This document shows positions 1-10,160 of a DNA stretch of 64,000 nucleotides, piece after piece. The notes below the pieces were generated by a model. It was given only the letters and a program-made list of their open reading frames with translations, searched no databases and was not told the DNA's origin. Numbering within the stretch: the stretch's first letter is position 1; each line of letters begins with the position of its first letter. The stretch is from Ancrocorticia sp. GTDB taxonomy: Bacteria > Actinomycetota > Actinomycetes > Actinomycetales > Actinomycetaceae. Location: NCBI GenBank assembly GCA_022648165.1, contig JALCLX010000003.1:116467-180466 (forward strand), in the 5' to 3' direction. The position numbers and the translations under genes were made by a program.

Positions 1-1
1 C

Positions 2-172
2 TCACGCAAGGACGGCTACGCCATTCGCGCCGCGACCACCGCTGCCGACAAGCCGATCATGACAACCGTTTCGGAGTTCGGTGCGGCCGTCCAGGCCATC
101 GCGGCGCTGCGCACCGGCGAGTTCACGGTGGAAAGCCTTCAGGACCACAACGCGGAGCGGGTGTTCCGATGA
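2..172 (+). CDS. carB: carbamoyl-phosphate synthase large chain, C-terminal end (partial)
   Basis: The frame is open from the window edge to the TGA at 170-172 and encodes about 56 residues. They read as the end of the CarB allosteric domain: a KDGYAIRAA segment, a TVSEFGAAVQAI helix, and a tail ending NAERVFR. CarB makes carbamoyl phosphate from glutamine, bicarbonate and ATP for pyrimidines and arginine. The stop overlaps the pyrF start (ATGA), so the two are translationally coupled, which fits the actinobacterial pyr operon. The 5' part lies outside the window. The identification rests on a short but characteristic tail plus the pyrF neighbour. Confidence 0.85.
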   Translation, partial: SRKDGYAIRAATTAADKPIMTTVSEFGAAVQAIAALRTGEFTVESLQDHNAERVFR

Positions 173-1011
173 AGGGATTCGGTGATCGCCTAGCCGAGCG
201 AATGGCGGATCGTGGCCCGGTGTGCACGGGCATCGATCCGCACGCCGGCTTGCTGGACACATGGGGACTTGAGGATTCGGCTGCGGGTGTTCGCGAATTC
301 GGACTGCGGACCGTTGACGCACTGTGGGAGCAAACAGCCGCATTCAAGCCGCAGTCCGCCTTTTTCGAGCGGCACGGTTCGCGCGGCATTGCCGCGCTCG
401 AGGACGTGCTTGAGGCGTGCCGCCAGGCTGAAGTCCCCGTGATTGCCGATGTCAAGCGCGGCGATATCGGCTCCACGATGGATGGTTATGCAGATGCGTA
501 CCTTTCCGGCCCTTTGCGCTCTGACGCATTCACGGTTTCGCCCTACATGGGGACTGCCAGCCTCCAGGCGGCGGCGCAGCGAGCCGTGGAAGGCGGCCAG
601 GGCCTTTTTGTTTTGGCGTTGACGTCAAACGCCGAAGGCCCCTCAATTCAGCACGTGGGTGGGCCGGGAAAAAGCGTTGCGGGCCGCGTGATGGAGGAAG
701 TGACTCGCTGGAACCGGACATTCGCGCCGCAGGCCGCGGTGGGACCATTCGGGGTGGTTGTCGGTGCCACGATAGGAGCTGCCGCCACAGAGCTGGGCAT
801 CGACCTCGCGGCATTTCCAGGGCTATTCCTCGCTCCGGGTATCGGTGCACAGGGCGCCGGTTCTCAGGAGTTGCGTGAAGTGTTCGGGCAAGCGCGCAGC
901 CGTGTCCTTGCATCGGCATCTCGCTCCATTCTACGGGGCGGCCCCACTCCAGCTGGCCTAGAAGAAAGCTTCGCGCGCACTCGGGATATGGTGCTTGCCG
1001 CAGTCAATTGA
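169..1011 (+). CDS. pyrF: orotidine 5'-phosphate decarboxylase (type 2)
   Basis: This 280-aa cytoplasmic enzyme makes UMP from OMP, the last step of de novo pyrimidine synthesis. The sequence shows the type 2 (mycobacterial-like) pattern: GIDPH near residues 21-25, FKPQSAFFE at 59-67, and the catalytic DVKRGD at 94-99 with Lys96 and the Asp pair. Length matches the roughly 270-280 aa type 2 family rather than the shorter E. coli form. The ATG at 169 overlaps the carB stop by 4 nt, which supports this start. A gap of about 170 nt then precedes mihF. Confidence 0.95.
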   Translation: MKGFGDRLAERMADRGPVCTGIDPHAGLLDTWGLEDSAAGVREFGLRTVDALWEQTAAFKPQSAFFERHGSRGIAALEDVLEACRQAEVPVIADVKRGDIGSTMDGYADAYLSGPLRSDAFTVSPYMGTASLQAAAQRAVEGGQGLFVLALTSNAEGPSIQHVGGPGKSVAGRVMEEVTRWNRTFAPQAAVGPFGVVVGATIGAAATELGIDLAAFPGLFLAPGIGAQGAGSQELREVFGQARSRVLASASRSILRGGPTPAGLEESFARTRDMVLAAVN

Positions 1012-1181
1012 TGGCTCTGGCCTGCGACTGCGCGAATCGTAGGACTTACGTCCCACATATCAGGAACGTGTGGTTAGTTTTCTGGACGCATTACGATTTA
1101 CGCGCGCAAACTGCCCCACCGTTCCGGCGGAATCGGCTATAACAACTGTGAGAGCACCGTTTCTACCACTGAGGAGACACC

Positions 1182-1493
1182 ATGGCCCTTCCTACCCTTA
1201 CCCCCGAGCAGCGCTCAGCCGCTCTCGAAAAGGCCGCAGTTGCCCGTGCCCGCCGCGCAGATCTGAAACGTGACCTGAAATCGGGCAAGATCACTGTTTC
1301 CGAAGTTCTCGGCAAGGCAAAAGATGATGAAGTAATCGGTAAGCTTCGCGTATCCGCACTCTTGTCATCTCTGCCGGGAATTGGCGCTGCGAAGTCAAAG
1401 CAAATCATGGAGGAAGTTGGCATTTCCGAATCCCGCCGCGTCGCCGGGCTCGGACAACACCAGCGCGCCGAACTGATCAAACGCTTCAGCTGA
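1182..1493 (+). CDS. mihF: actinobacterial integration host factor
   Basis: This 103-aa basic DNA-binding nucleoid protein is of the mIHF type, unrelated to the HU-like IHF of Proteobacteria. An alpha-helical N-terminal half rich in Ala, Arg and Lys is followed by a helix-two-turn-helix-like region, SLPGIGAAKSKQIMEEVGI, at about residues 64-82, which is the family hallmark. A GAGGAG ribosome-binding site lies just upstream of ATG 1182. Position between pyrF and gmk is the usual actinobacterial order. It is probably abundant and essential, shaping the chromosome and acting in site-specific recombination (established for mycobacterial and streptomycete homologues). Confidence 0.93.
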   Translation: MALPTLTPEQRSAALEKAAVARARRADLKRDLKSGKITVSEVLGKAKDDEVIGKLRVSALLSSLPGIGAAKSKQIMEEVGISESRRVAGLGQHQRAELIKRFS

Positions 1494-1539
1494 CGCTGAC
1501 GATTGTATGCGCCGCAGTGTTTCATGGCACGATAACGGC

Positions 1540-2115
1540 ATGAGTATCGTGACGAACACTGTGGCGCATCCTTTTGTTATTTCCGGCCCATCTGGAGTAG
1601 GGAAAGGCACTGTGGTCAAGCCTCTCATGGAACGGGCCAAAGGATGCTGGCTTTCCGTTTCCGCTACCACACGCCCGCCACGCCCCGGCGAGATCGACGG
1701 CGTGCACTATCATTTCGTCACCGATAAGCAGTTTGACGATCTGGTCCGCAGTGGCCAGATGCTCGAGTGGGCCGTAGTGCACGGCAAGCACCGTTATGGC
1801 ACGCCGCGTCGGCCCGTCATGGATGCACTGAAGCGGGGCCTCATTCCTGTACTTGAACTCGATCTAGCCGGAGCCCGCCAGATTCGCGCCAGCATGCCGA
1901 GTGCAGTTCAGATTTTCCTGGCGCCTCCCTCCTGGGAAGAACTCGAACATCGGCTGCGGGGGCGGGGCACTGAAACAGAGGAACAGATCCAGCGCCGCCT
2001 AGAGACTGCGCGAACGGAACTCGCCGCCGAATCGGAATTCGACTACGTCGTCGTCAACGATGAAGTGGCCCGTGCCACGGCCCAGATACTGCACATCATG
2101 GGAATCGACAAGTAG
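1540..2115 (+). CDS. gmk: guanylate kinase
   Basis: Phosphorylates GMP to GDP with ATP. From the ATG at 1540 the protein is 191 aa, within the family range. The P-loop GPSGVGKG occupies residues 16-23, followed by the GMP-binding segment TRPPRPGEIDGVHYHF and an FLAPPSWEEL segment typical of Gmk. An upstream ATG at 1507 would add 11 residues with no homology and no better ribosome-binding site, so 1540 is preferred, although no strong Shine-Dalgarno precedes it. Standard neighbours mihF and rpoZ support the call. Confidence 0.94.
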   Translation: MSIVTNTVAHPFVISGPSGVGKGTVVKPLMERAKGCWLSVSATTRPPRPGEIDGVHYHFVTDKQFDDLVRSGQMLEWAVVHGKHRYGTPRRPVMDALKRGLIPVLELDLAGARQIRASMPSAVQIFLAPPSWEELEHRLRGRGTETEEQIQRRLETARTELAAESEFDYVVVNDEVARATAQILHIMGIDK

Positions 2116-2151
2116 ACTAGGTGTTTGCATATCAGGAACGAGAGGTAGCAC

Positions 2152-2421
2152 ATGTTTGGAACTGTCCCGGAACCCGAGGGCATCACAAATCCTCCTATCG
2201 ATGATCTTTTGAAGAAAGTCGATTCGAAGTATGCCCTAGCAGTCTATGCGGCTCAGCGGGCGCGGCAGATCAATTCGTACCGCCAGGAAATGCGCCGCGG
2301 GGACGGTAACATCACCCACTTTGGACCGCTCGTTGATGCCGGCCCCGAAGATAAACCGCTTTCCATTGCCCTCAAAGAGATCGCGGCTGGAAAGATCGAA
2401 TGGGGAACGGAAACCAAGTGA
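2152..2421 (+). CDS. rpoZ: RNA polymerase omega subunit
   Basis: This 89-aa subunit helps assemble RNA polymerase by binding beta-prime. It carries the conserved [27 protein letters not shown] block (residues about 14-38), in which the K-Y-L and A-RARQI residues are diagnostic. A GAGAGG Shine-Dalgarno precedes ATG 2152. The TGA overlaps a GTG of coaBC (GTGA at 2418-2421), giving the gmk-rpoZ-coaBC order typical of Actinobacteria. Confidence 0.95.
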   Translation: MFGTVPEPEGITNPPIDDLLKKVDSKYALAVYAAQRARQINSYRQEMRRGDGNITHFGPLVDAGPEDKPLSIALKEIAAGKIEWGTETK

Positions 2422-3671
2422 GCTCGCACTGGGCTTCCTCCACAGGAGGCCCAGTTCACGTCACTGTTGGAGTAACTGGCGGGATTGCCGCGTACAAAGC
2501 ATGTACGCTGGTGCGCCTGCTAGTGAAAGCTGGGGCTGATGTCACCGTTGTTCCCACACGCGCTGCACTGTCCATGGTTGGCCGCACCACTTGGGAGGCA
2601 CTGAGCGGGCATCCGGTCTGTACGGACACTGACCAGGATGCGGCACACGTGAATCATGTGCGGCTGGGGCATGTGTCCGATGTGATCGTCGTGGCTCCAA
2701 CTACCGCTCATACGCTGGCACGGATTGCCGCCGGCATGGCGGACGACCTGCTCACCTCCACCGTCCTCGCCGCCCGCTGCCCGGTTGTGCTAGTGCCGGC
2801 GATGCACACGGAAATGTGGTTGAATCCGGCAACCCAGCACAACGTGGGTACTGTGCGCGGCCGTGGAATCACAGTTATTGAACCCGCATCCGGGCGCCTG
2901 ACAGGGGCTGATAGCGGGCCGGGCAGAATGCCCGAACCTGAAGAGATCTTTTCGTCACTGCGGTCCCTTCTAGCGGACCACCAACGCAACGATTTCGCTG
3001 GGGTTCGTTTCGCTATTTCGGCGGGAGGAACCCGCGAACCGATCGATCCCGTGCGCTTCATAGGTAATCGTTCCTCGGGGGCTTTCGGTGCCGCGATCGC
3101 GCGCCATGCCGTGGCACGCGGCGCGAATGTCACATTTGTCGCGGCGCACGTACTGCCGGAATTGCTGCGAGGCCTCACCGGTGCCGCGATCGTTCAGGCC
3201 GGAACCGCGGCCGAGTTAAAGAAACAGATGGAAACGGCCGCCGCCACGGCGGACGTGGTCATCATGGCTGCAGCTGTCGCCGATTACCGGCCAGAACATG
3301 TCTCTGATGCGAAAGTAAAGAAGCGCGACGGTTCGCCGATAACTCTGACACTGGTAGAAAATCCAGATATTCTTGCCGGGTTAGCATGCAATCGCAGTGA
3401 TCCACGCCAAACGATTGTGGGTTTCGCCGCAGAGACAGGCGATGCAGGATCCTCCGTACTCGAATATGGGCGCCGAAAAGCCGCCGCCAAACAGGTAGAC
3501 CTGATGGTCATCAACGAGGTGGGGGAGGATCGCGGTTTTGGCGATCGTGAAACAGCAATTACGATCGTGGATGTCTCCGGAGCCGTTCGTGCAGCCGCCA
3601 CAGGTACCAAAGACGAGCTCGCAGAGACGATACTGGACACTATCTCCGCCCAGCGCGGCGGAACACTCTGA
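2418..3671 (+). CDS. coaBC: bifunctional phosphopantothenoylcysteine decarboxylase / phosphopantothenate-cysteine ligase
   Basis: Catalyses two steps of coenzyme A synthesis. The N-terminal CoaC flavodoxin-like domain begins with [12 protein letters not shown] and includes the PAMHTEMW segment. The C-terminal CoaB domain has [22 protein letters not shown] and the [13 protein letters not shown] motif. Length is about 417 aa, normal for the fused form. The GTG at 2418 overlaps the rpoZ stop by 4 nt and is preferred; an ATG at 2400 inside rpoZ is an alternative. metK follows 12 nt after the stop. Confidence 0.93.
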   Translation: MSSHWASSTGGPVHVTVGVTGGIAAYKACTLVRLLVKAGADVTVVPTRAALSMVGRTTWEALSGHPVCTDTDQDAAHVNHVRLGHVSDVIVVAPTTAHTLARIAAGMADDLLTSTVLAARCPVVLVPAMHTEMWLNPATQHNVGTVRGRGITVIEPASGRLTGADSGPGRMPEPEEIFSSLRSLLADHQRNDFAGVRFAISAGGTREPIDPVRFIGNRSSGAFGAAIARHAVARGANVTFVAAHVLPELLRGLTGAAIVQAGTAAELKKQMETAAATADVVIMAAAVADYRPEHVSDAKVKKRDGSPITLTLVENPDILAGLACNRSDPRQTIVGFAAETGDAGSSVLEYGRRKAAAKQVDLMVINEVGEDRGFGDRETAITIVDVSGAVRAAATGTKDELAETILDTISAQRGGTL

Positions 3672-3683
3672 TCGGATGCACTT

Positions 3684-4877
3684 ATGACCTATCGCCAGCC
3701 TTTCACGTCCGAATCCGTCACGGAGGGCCATCCGGACAAAGTGTGTGACAAGATCTCAGACACGATTCTGGATGCCATGCTGGAAGCTGATCCTCACGCC
3801 CGTGTTGCCGTTGAAACCATGGCCACAACCGGGCTGATCCACGTGGCCGGTGAAATCACCACAGAGGCCTATGTGGAGATTCCGCAACTCGTACGCGATA
3901 CGATCACGGAAATTGGCTACACCTCGTCACGCGTGGGATTTGACGGTAATTCGTGCGGAGTGACGCTTTCGATTGGGCAGCAGTCGCCCGATATCGCGGA
4001 CGGGGTGGATCGTTCAATCGAGGCCAGGGAATCCGCATTGACGGACAGATACGATGTACAGGGAGCCGGGGATCAGGGGCTGATGTTCGGCTACGCCACC
4101 AACGAGACCCGCACGCTGATGCCGACCCCCATTCAGCTGGCTCACCGTTTGGCTGAAAGGCTTGCGCATGTGCGCCGCAGCGGAGCCGTGCCAGGCCTGC
4201 GCCCGGATGGCAAGACGCAAGTGACCGTTCTCTACGAGGACGACAAGCCTGTGGCTCTCGATACTGTGGTGATCTCCACCCAGCACGATCCTGAAGTTGA
4301 CCAAACGTGGCTGCGCCGCGCACTGTCTGAGAACGTTTTGGAACCTGTGCTCGAAGTGGAGAACCTGCCGCTTGACCTCGGCGGAATGAAGCTCTTTGTA
4401 AACCCCTCCGGAAAATTCGTGATCGGTGGCCCTATGGGTGATGCCGGGCTCACCGGACGAAAGATTATTGTGGATACCTACGGCGGAATGGCGCGCCACG
4501 GAGGTGGCGCATTCTCCGGCAAGGATCCTTCGAAAGTGGACCGTTCCGGCGCATACGCTGCGCGCTGGGTGGCTAAGAACGTCGTGGCTGCGGGACTAGC
4601 CGATCGCTGCGAAATCCAGGTTGCCTACGCGATCGGCCGCGCTCACCCTATTTCTGTGCGCGTGGAGACTTTCGGAACGGAATCCATCCCGGTGGAACGT
4701 ATCCACAACGCAGTGATAAAGGTATTCGATCTGCGGCCCGCGGCAATTATCGAGGAACTTGATCTTCTGCGTCCGATCTACGCCAAAACGGCAGTCTATG
4801 GCCATTTTGGGCGTGAACTGCCGGAGTTCACCTGGGAAAAAACAGACAGGGTGGAGGAACTACTTCGGGCGTGCTGA
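3684..4877 (+). CDS. metK: S-adenosylmethionine synthetase
   Basis: Makes S-adenosylmethionine from methionine and ATP. The 397-aa protein has the expected signatures: GHPDK at residues 15-19, GAGDQG at 127-132 and the phosphate-binding GGGAFSGKD loop in the last third. Length is standard. The gene is 12 nt downstream of coaBC and likely cotranscribed. No SAM-responsive leader is visible in that gap, so control is presumably from the upstream promoter. Confidence 0.97.
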   Translation: MTYRQPFTSESVTEGHPDKVCDKISDTILDAMLEADPHARVAVETMATTGLIHVAGEITTEAYVEIPQLVRDTITEIGYTSSRVGFDGNSCGVTLSIGQQSPDIADGVDRSIEARESALTDRYDVQGAGDQGLMFGYATNETRTLMPTPIQLAHRLAERLAHVRRSGAVPGLRPDGKTQVTVLYEDDKPVALDTVVISTQHDPEVDQTWLRRALSENVLEPVLEVENLPLDLGGMKLFVNPSGKFVIGGPMGDAGLTGRKIIVDTYGGMARHGGGAFSGKDPSKVDRSGAYAARWVAKNVVAAGLADRCEIQVAYAIGRAHPISVRVETFGTESIPVERIHNAVIKVFDLRPAAIIEELDLLRPIYAKTAVYGHFGRELPEFTWEKTDRVEELLRAC

Positions 4878-4913
4878 GCGTTCGAACGGAGAAACTCCGT
4901 CCCTGCCATGGTC

Positions 4914-4919
4914 TACCCT
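4914..4919 (+). promoter_or_regulatory. -10 box of a leaderless priA transcript
   Basis: TACCCT ends 6 nt before ATG 4926, and no Shine-Dalgarno precedes that ATG. This matches the actinobacterial leaderless pattern (TANNNT, then +1 at or near the start codon) and decides the priA start. Confidence 0.6.
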
Positions 4920-4925
4920 GATGCC

Positions 4926-7091
4926 ATGGACCAACTGGAACTGGGTGAACTGCCGGAGGCCACCACACAGGATGCGCTCTTCGCACCGGTTCGTTTGGCG
5001 CATGCCGTGCGAGCCGATGTCGCTCGCCCTGTGGCCCACGTCTGCTTGGAGAATGTTGGGCCGCAGCTGGATCGCGTATTTGATTATCTGGTACCGCCTG
5101 CGCTCGATGCTCAGGCATCCGTGGGTTCGCGGGTGGCCGTACCCATAAGTGGCCGCAAAGCTACGGGATTCGTCGTCGCCCGCGACGACCAAACAACCAC
5201 CGGCAGCCGCTTGCGGCCGATTTTGCGCGTGATCTCTCCGCTGCCCGTACTGGCGGCAGAAATCTACCAAATCGCGGCGCGCATCGCCGAAAGAAATTGT
5301 TCGTCCGTTGCAGATATCCTCCGCTTGGCAATCCCTCCGCGCCATGCGCGCGCTGAACGCGAATACGTGTCCCATTATGGGCCGTTTATGGCCGGGCCGG
5401 AACCGTTAGATGCGCCGCTAGAGCAGAGCGTACGTGCCGATTCCGGTGGCGAGCCGGCATTGGAGTTTCCGGAAGGACAGGCGGCCGCCACCTGGATGCC
5501 CTACACAGGCGGAGCGGCATTCCTTGCCCGGCTGGCGCGCGGCGAGTCACCTCATGCAGTGTGTCACGCCTTGCCAGGCTCTGTAGTGGAACTCGCGCTT
5601 GCCGCATGTGCTGCAACACGTGCGTCCGGACGCGGCGTCCTAATCGTGGTGCCGACCTCACGCATTGCCCGGTCCATGGCTGAAATCTTCGCCCAACGCT
5701 TCGGCGATTCGATAGAGATCCTGGTGGGGGAGGCCGCTCCAGAGTCACGCTACCGTTCATTCCTGCGGGTGCGCGGCGGGCAGGCGCCCATCGTCATCGG
5801 AACCCGCGCGGCCGCGTGGGCTCCCGTCTCCCGGCTCGGACTGGTCATCGTGATAGACGACGCCGCGCCCACACTCCGCGAGATTCGCTCACCGTATGCG
5901 GAGGCGCGTGACGTACTCGCCGCCCGCGCAGCACTGCAAAAGAGCGGCCTGCTTGTGTTGTCCCACTATGTGAGCGTGCCGGCAGCCGCACTCATCGCAT
6001 CCGGCTGGGCGCCGCTCCTAGAAGCCACCCCATCGGTGCGTGCAGTCAAGGCTGCGCGGGTCACGTCGCCTGAGCAATGGGTGCGGGAAGGCACCCCGTG
6101 GAGCCGCATCCCAGACTCGGCCTTCACGATGGTACGGGACAGCCTCACGCGTGGGCCAGTGCTCTTGGTCGTGCCGCGTGCGGGCTATATACCAGTGGTC
6201 GCGTGCGCGCAGTGCCAGCGCCCTGCCGTCTGCGCCGATTGTGGAGGCGAGATGCAGATCAGTGCGCCAGGGGCTACGCCTGCGTGTAGTCGTTGCGGCA
6301 GCTTACGGCCCTGGAGGTGCAGTCATTGCCACGGCACACAGATGAAGGCATTGCGGATCGGCTCACACCGCACAGCAGAGGAGATCGGGCGCGCATTCCC
6401 CGGAGTGGGCGTGGTGATCTCGGGATCCCAAGCGGCAGAAGGAATTTCCGTAACCGTTTCCTCACGGCCGCGCATCATCGTGGCTACCCCGGGTGCGGAA
6501 CCGTGGGCAGACGGTGGCTTCGCCGGCGCACTAGTGCTGGATTCCCGCTATTTGCGCGGACAGGGCATGGATGCGGATATCGCGTTCGTGCGGCACGCCA
6601 GCGCCGTCGTCGCGCGCGTGCGCCCCGCGGAACATGGCGGACACGTGATGTTTGCTGGCGGAATAGATCCGGAAGCCCTGCACGCATTGGCACACTGGGA
6701 TCTTGCCCATTACGCTGCCACGATCCTGCGCGAGCGGACGGCACTGGCGCTCCCTCCGGCCGCGCGATGGCTCGCCGTTACCGGATCGCAAGGGGACATG
6801 CACAGATATCTCAGGATCCTGCGTGGTGAACTTCTCCGCTCCTTTAACGAAGCTCCCGAAGTTCCGATACCACACGAAGAAACACTCTTCGCTACAGGGG
6901 TGCGTCCGTTCGCACCGGGTATCGACCTATTGGGGCCCGTGCCTGCACCCCGCGAAGAAATTACGCTGTTCTTTCGCACTGCAATCACGCACGGGCGCGC
7001 GCTCACCCGCATCGCACGCAACGTCTATCGGCTGTATACGGCGGAGAATCTGGGAGCTACCTTGCGCCTCGAAGTAGATCCGCGCATGTGA
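4926..7091 (+). CDS. priA: PriA-type primosomal protein N', helicase motifs degenerate
   Basis: Replication-restart protein of 721 aa. The zinc-binding module typical of PriA is intact: paired CxxC motifs between about residues 430 and 480 (CAQCQ, CADCG, CSRCG, CSHCH). The ATPase motifs are not. The Walker A position reads as a GSVVEL-like segment with no GKT, and the DEEH box is replaced by DDAAP. Such helicase-dead PriA proteins are known in Actinobacteria, so this is a lineage trait and not a fresh lesion. It presumably acts by DNA and protein binding. The upstream ATG at 4908 is disfavoured by the -10 box at 4914-4919. Confidence 0.88.
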   Translation: MDQLELGELPEATTQDALFAPVRLAHAVRADVARPVAHVCLENVGPQLDRVFDYLVPPALDAQASVGSRVAVPISGRKATGFVVARDDQTTTGSRLRPILRVISPLPVLAAEIYQIAARIAERNCSSVADILRLAIPPRHARAEREYVSHYGPFMAGPEPLDAPLEQSVRADSGGEPALEFPEGQAAATWMPYTGGAAFLARLARGESPHAVCHALPGSVVELALAACAATRASGRGVLIVVPTSRIARSMAEIFAQRFGDSIEILVGEAAPESRYRSFLRVRGGQAPIVIGTRAAAWAPVSRLGLVIVIDDAAPTLREIRSPYAEARDVLAARAALQKSGLLVLSHYVSVPAAALIASGWAPLLEATPSVRAVKAARVTSPEQWVREGTPWSRIPDSAFTMVRDSLTRGPVLLVVPRAGYIPVVACAQCQRPAVCADCGGEMQISAPGATPACSRCGSLRPWRCSHCHGTQMKALRIGSHRTAEEIGRAFPGVGVVISGSQAAEGISVTVSSRPRIIVATPGAEPWADGGFAGALVLDSRYLRGQGMDADIAFVRHASAVVARVRPAEHGGHVMFAGGIDPEALHALAHWDLAHYAATILRERTALALPPAARWLAVTGSQGDMHRYLRILRGELLRSFNEAPEVPIPHEETLFATGVRPFAPGIDLLGPVPAPREEITLFFRTAITHGRALTRIARNVYRLYTAENLGATLRLEVDPRM

Positions 7092-7119
7092 TGCGATCGG
7101 AGCACCGTCCATTACCACG

Positions 7120-7125
7120 TAGAAT
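7120..7125 (+). promoter_or_regulatory. -10 box of a leaderless fmt transcript
   Basis: TAGAAT ends 6 nt before the GTG at 7132 and no ribosome-binding site is present. This suggests that fmt-rsmB-rpe starts from its own leaderless promoter. Confidence 0.55.
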
Positions 7126-7131
7126 GGCTCT

Positions 7132-8064
7132 GTGCGCATACTCTTTGCTGGAACCCCTGACGTAGCCGTACCATCCCTTGAACGGCTCCTCTCCGCTGGA
7201 CACGAGGTGCTCGCTGTCCTGACCCGCGCCCCCGCGCGCGCTGGACGCTCACACGCCATGCACCGTTCAGCAGTCCACGACGCCGCGGAGCATTACGGTA
7301 TTCCAGTTCTCACGCCCCGCACCTTGCGCGATCCGCAGTTCACGGAGAACATTGCAACACTCGCGCCCGATGCGGCTGCAGTGGTTGCCTATGGCAAGAT
7401 TGTTCCTCCCGCTTTGTTGAGCGTGCCTCGCTTGGGCTGGATCAATCTCCATTTCTCGCTATTGCCTGCCTGGCGAGGTGCCGCACCAGTGCAACACGCA
7501 CTTGCGGCAGGAGACGATATCACCGGCGCGTCAACATTCCTGCTGGAGGAAGGGCTGGATACCGGCCCGGTCTTTGGCAGCACCACTGAGCGCATCAATC
7601 CCACAGACACGGCCGGGGACCTCTTAGAGAGGCTCTCGCACAGCGGAGCCGAATTGCTGGTACGAACATTTGCGCTGCTCGAATCGGGCCTGGCAGTGCC
7701 ACATCCACAACATGGCGACGTGACATATGCACCCTCAATCAGCGTGGCAGACGCGCAGGTGGATTGGACCCATCCAGCCATAGCGATCGACCGCCAGATT
7801 CGCGCGCACACACCTGCGCCAGGGGCATGGACGATGCTCAGAGGTCACCGCATCAAGCTGGGGCCTATCTCTCCGGTGCCGGACGTAACCGACTTGGCTC
7901 CGGGGGAGCTCCGCGGCGAGCTTGTGGGAACTGGCAGCCATGCAGTTCGGCTTGGTACGGTTGCGCCTGCCGGCAAACGCGTTATGGAAGCGCGTGACTG
8001 GCTCCGGGGCGCACGCTTGAGCCCTGGCGAACAGTTCACGGCGAAGGAGCGCACCGATGATTGA
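7132..8064 (+). CDS. fmt: methionyl-tRNA formyltransferase
   Basis: Formylates initiator Met-tRNA using 10-formyl-tetrahydrofolate. The 310-aa protein opens with RILFAGTPDVAVPSL, the family start. It carries the catalytic INLHFSLLPAWRGAAPVQ block (Asn and His of the active site) near residues 103-119, then a C-terminal OB-like domain with RAHTPAPGAW. It starts with GTG. Its end overlaps rsmB by 8 nt. This fmt-rsmB pairing is widespread. Confidence 0.96.
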   Translation: MRILFAGTPDVAVPSLERLLSAGHEVLAVLTRAPARAGRSHAMHRSAVHDAAEHYGIPVLTPRTLRDPQFTENIATLAPDAAAVVAYGKIVPPALLSVPRLGWINLHFSLLPAWRGAAPVQHALAAGDDITGASTFLLEEGLDTGPVFGSTTERINPTDTAGDLLERLSHSGAELLVRTFALLESGLAVPHPQHGDVTYAPSISVADAQVDWTHPAIAIDRQIRAHTPAPGAWTMLRGHRIKLGPISPVPDVTDLAPGELRGELVGTGSHAVRLGTVAPAGKRVMEARDWLRGARLSPGEQFTAKERTDD

Positions 8065-9475
8065 GCATACGGCAGGGTGGCACCCGCGCCACCAGAACTC
8101 CGATCCTGCGCGATTGGTTGCGTTCGATGCGTTGCGTGCCGTGAACGACGACGGCGCCTACGCGAATTTGGTACTGCCCGATCTGATTTCTCGAGCCAGA
8201 CTGCGAAAACTGGATGCCTCCTTTGCAACGAATCTGGCATATGGCACATTGCGTATGCGTGGCCGGTGGGATGCCATCATCGCTCGCTGTACTCACGGCC
8301 GGATGGTATCCGAGATCGATCCTCCGGTTTTGGACTTGCTTCGCCTAGGCTGCCACCAATTACTCGATTTTCGGACACCGCCGCATGCCGCGATCAACGA
8401 AACTGTGGTGATTGCACGCAACGAGCTAGGCCAGGGCACCGCCGGATTTGTCAACGCGGTGTTACGAAGAGTCAATGAGCGCAAGGATCAATGGGAAGCG
8501 ATCATTCGTGAAACAACGGCCTCAAACACGGAATTCCTCGCGGTGTGGTATTCACATCCGCGGTGGGTCGTGGAGGCGCTCGAACGCTCACTCGTTGCGA
8601 ATGGCCGCGACGAACACGATATCGAGGCAGTGCTTCAGGCGGACAACACGCCAGCAAAAGTTGCACTCGTGGCGCGCGATATCTCTTCTTCGCAATTGCA
8701 GGAACGGATCGCAGCTGCGCACATGGAGGCAGCGGAACCCTACCTTATGCCGAATGCTGTCCTCCTCGAATCAGGGGACCCTGGCCGTTTATGGCCAGTC
8801 CAAGACGGTTCGGCGGGAGTCCAGGACGAAGGTAGCCAGTTGGTGGCGGCAATTGCGGCCACGGCACCGCTGAGCGGATCGGATGAGCTGTGGCTTGACA
8901 TGTGTGCAGGACCTGGGGGAAAGGCCGCAACCATGGCCGCGATCGGGGCGAATCGGGGGGCGCGGATTCACGCGAACGAACTGCATGGGCATAGGCTCGA
9001 TTTGGTTGCTCAGGCGGTGCGCCCCTGGGATGACATCGTGGCTCTCAGAGAGGGCGACGGGCGCGATCTTGGCGCGGAAGAACCGAACACCTACGATCGA
9101 ATTCTTGTTGACGCTCCTTGTTCTGGCATCGGTGCGCTGCGGCGGCGCCCAGAATCCCGCTGGAACAAACAGCGCACGGACATCCCAGAGCTTGTGACAC
9201 TGCAGAATGAACTTCTGGAGTCTGCATTCCGCGCATTGCGTCCCGGCGGAATCCTCACCTATTCGACATGCTCTCCAATCGTGGAGGAGACGAGATCGGT
9301 AGTGGAAACGCTCCTCGCAGCGCATCCCGACGCACAGGTGCGTGACGCGCAAGCGGTGGCACATTCTGTTGCGCTCCACGCCGTTGGGGCACAAGATGGC
9401 ATGGTGCAACTGTGGCCCGATACGGATCAGACAGACGGCATGTTCATCGCGCTCATAACAAAGGAAGGGAAATGA
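8057..9475 (+). CDS. rsmB: 16S rRNA (cytosine-C5) methyltransferase, RsmB/Sun family
   Basis: This 472-aa two-domain protein has an N-terminal NusB-like RNA-binding domain (residues about 10-150, with [12 protein letters not shown]) and a C-terminal SAM-dependent methyltransferase. The SAM motif is [11 protein letters not shown]. The catalytic cysteines sit in DAPCSGIG and YSTCSP. It methylates a cytosine of 16S rRNA (C967 in E. coli). The start overlaps fmt, and the stop overlaps the rpe start (ATGA). Confidence 0.94.
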   Translation: MIEHTAGWHPRHQNSDPARLVAFDALRAVNDDGAYANLVLPDLISRARLRKLDASFATNLAYGTLRMRGRWDAIIARCTHGRMVSEIDPPVLDLLRLGCHQLLDFRTPPHAAINETVVIARNELGQGTAGFVNAVLRRVNERKDQWEAIIRETTASNTEFLAVWYSHPRWVVEALERSLVANGRDEHDIEAVLQADNTPAKVALVARDISSSQLQERIAAAHMEAAEPYLMPNAVLLESGDPGRLWPVQDGSAGVQDEGSQLVAAIAATAPLSGSDELWLDMCAGPGGKAATMAAIGANRGARIHANELHGHRLDLVAQAVRPWDDIVALREGDGRDLGAEEPNTYDRILVDAPCSGIGALRRRPESRWNKQRTDIPELVTLQNELLESAFRALRPGGILTYSTCSPIVEETRSVVETLLAAHPDAQVRDAQAVAHSVALHAVGAQDGMVQLWPDTDQTDGMFIALITKEGK

Positions 9476-10140
9476 ACGTTCCGACAATTGTTTCACCGTC
9501 CATTCTGAACTGCGACTTCGCGGATCTCAAAGGTGAATTGGCGAAGATCCGTTCCGCCGATTTCGCACACGTGGACATCATGGATAACCACTTTGTCCCC
9601 AATTTGACGCTCGGCGTGCCCGTGGCGGAGGCAGCCGTGCGCGTGAGCCCCATTCCTGTGGACGCCCACCTGATGATTGAGGATCCAGACCGTTGGGCGC
9701 CACTTTACGCTCAGATGGGCTGCGCCTCCGTGAGCTTCCACGTGGAGGCAGCACATGCGCCTATTCGCTTGGCACGTGAACTCCACCGCCTCGGTGCGCG
9801 GGCCAGCCTCGCGCTCAAACCTGGCACCGCAATTGAACCGTACTTCGACATTTTGCCGGAATTTGACCAGATTCTGATCATGACTGTAGAGCCAGGATTC
9901 GGAGGCCAGCCATTCCTCGACTCTATGCTGCCAAAGATACGCAGGACCCGCGAAGCCATCAGTGCACGTAATCTGGATATCTGGATCCAGATCGATGGGG
10001 GAGTATCGCGGAAAACCATTACCCGCGCAGCAGAAGCGGGGGCTAACAATTTCGTCGCGGGCTCCGCCGTATTCGGCGCGGAGGACGCGTATGCAGAGGT
10101 CGGCGCGTTGCGCACACTCGCCGATTCGCATACACACTGA
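9472..10140 (+). CDS. rpe: ribulose-phosphate 3-epimerase
   Basis: Interconverts ribulose 5-phosphate and xylulose 5-phosphate in the pentose phosphate pathway. The 222-aa TIM barrel begins [12 protein letters not shown]. It contains [16 protein letters not shown] with metal-binding His and Asp, then [13 protein letters not shown], and ends with IQIDGGVS and FVAGSAVF for phosphate binding. ATG 9472 overlaps the rsmB stop by 4 nt and is clearly the true start. Confidence 0.97.
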   Translation: MNVPTIVSPSILNCDFADLKGELAKIRSADFAHVDIMDNHFVPNLTLGVPVAEAAVRVSPIPVDAHLMIEDPDRWAPLYAQMGCASVSFHVEAAHAPIRLARELHRLGARASLALKPGTAIEPYFDILPEFDQILIMTVEPGFGGQPFLDSMLPKIRRTREAISARNLDIWIQIDGGVSRKTITRAAEAGANNFVAGSAVFGAEDAYAEVGALRTLADSHTH

Positions 10141-10160
10141 CCATGGCGGGAGGCCAGCCT

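Noticed and set aside
1054..2140. Repeat of CATATCAGGAACG before mihF and before rpoZ
   Set aside because: Two 13-base copies near 1056 and 2128 were noticed, but no dyad or promoter spacing supports a role. Chance or a weak regulatory coincidence is more likely.
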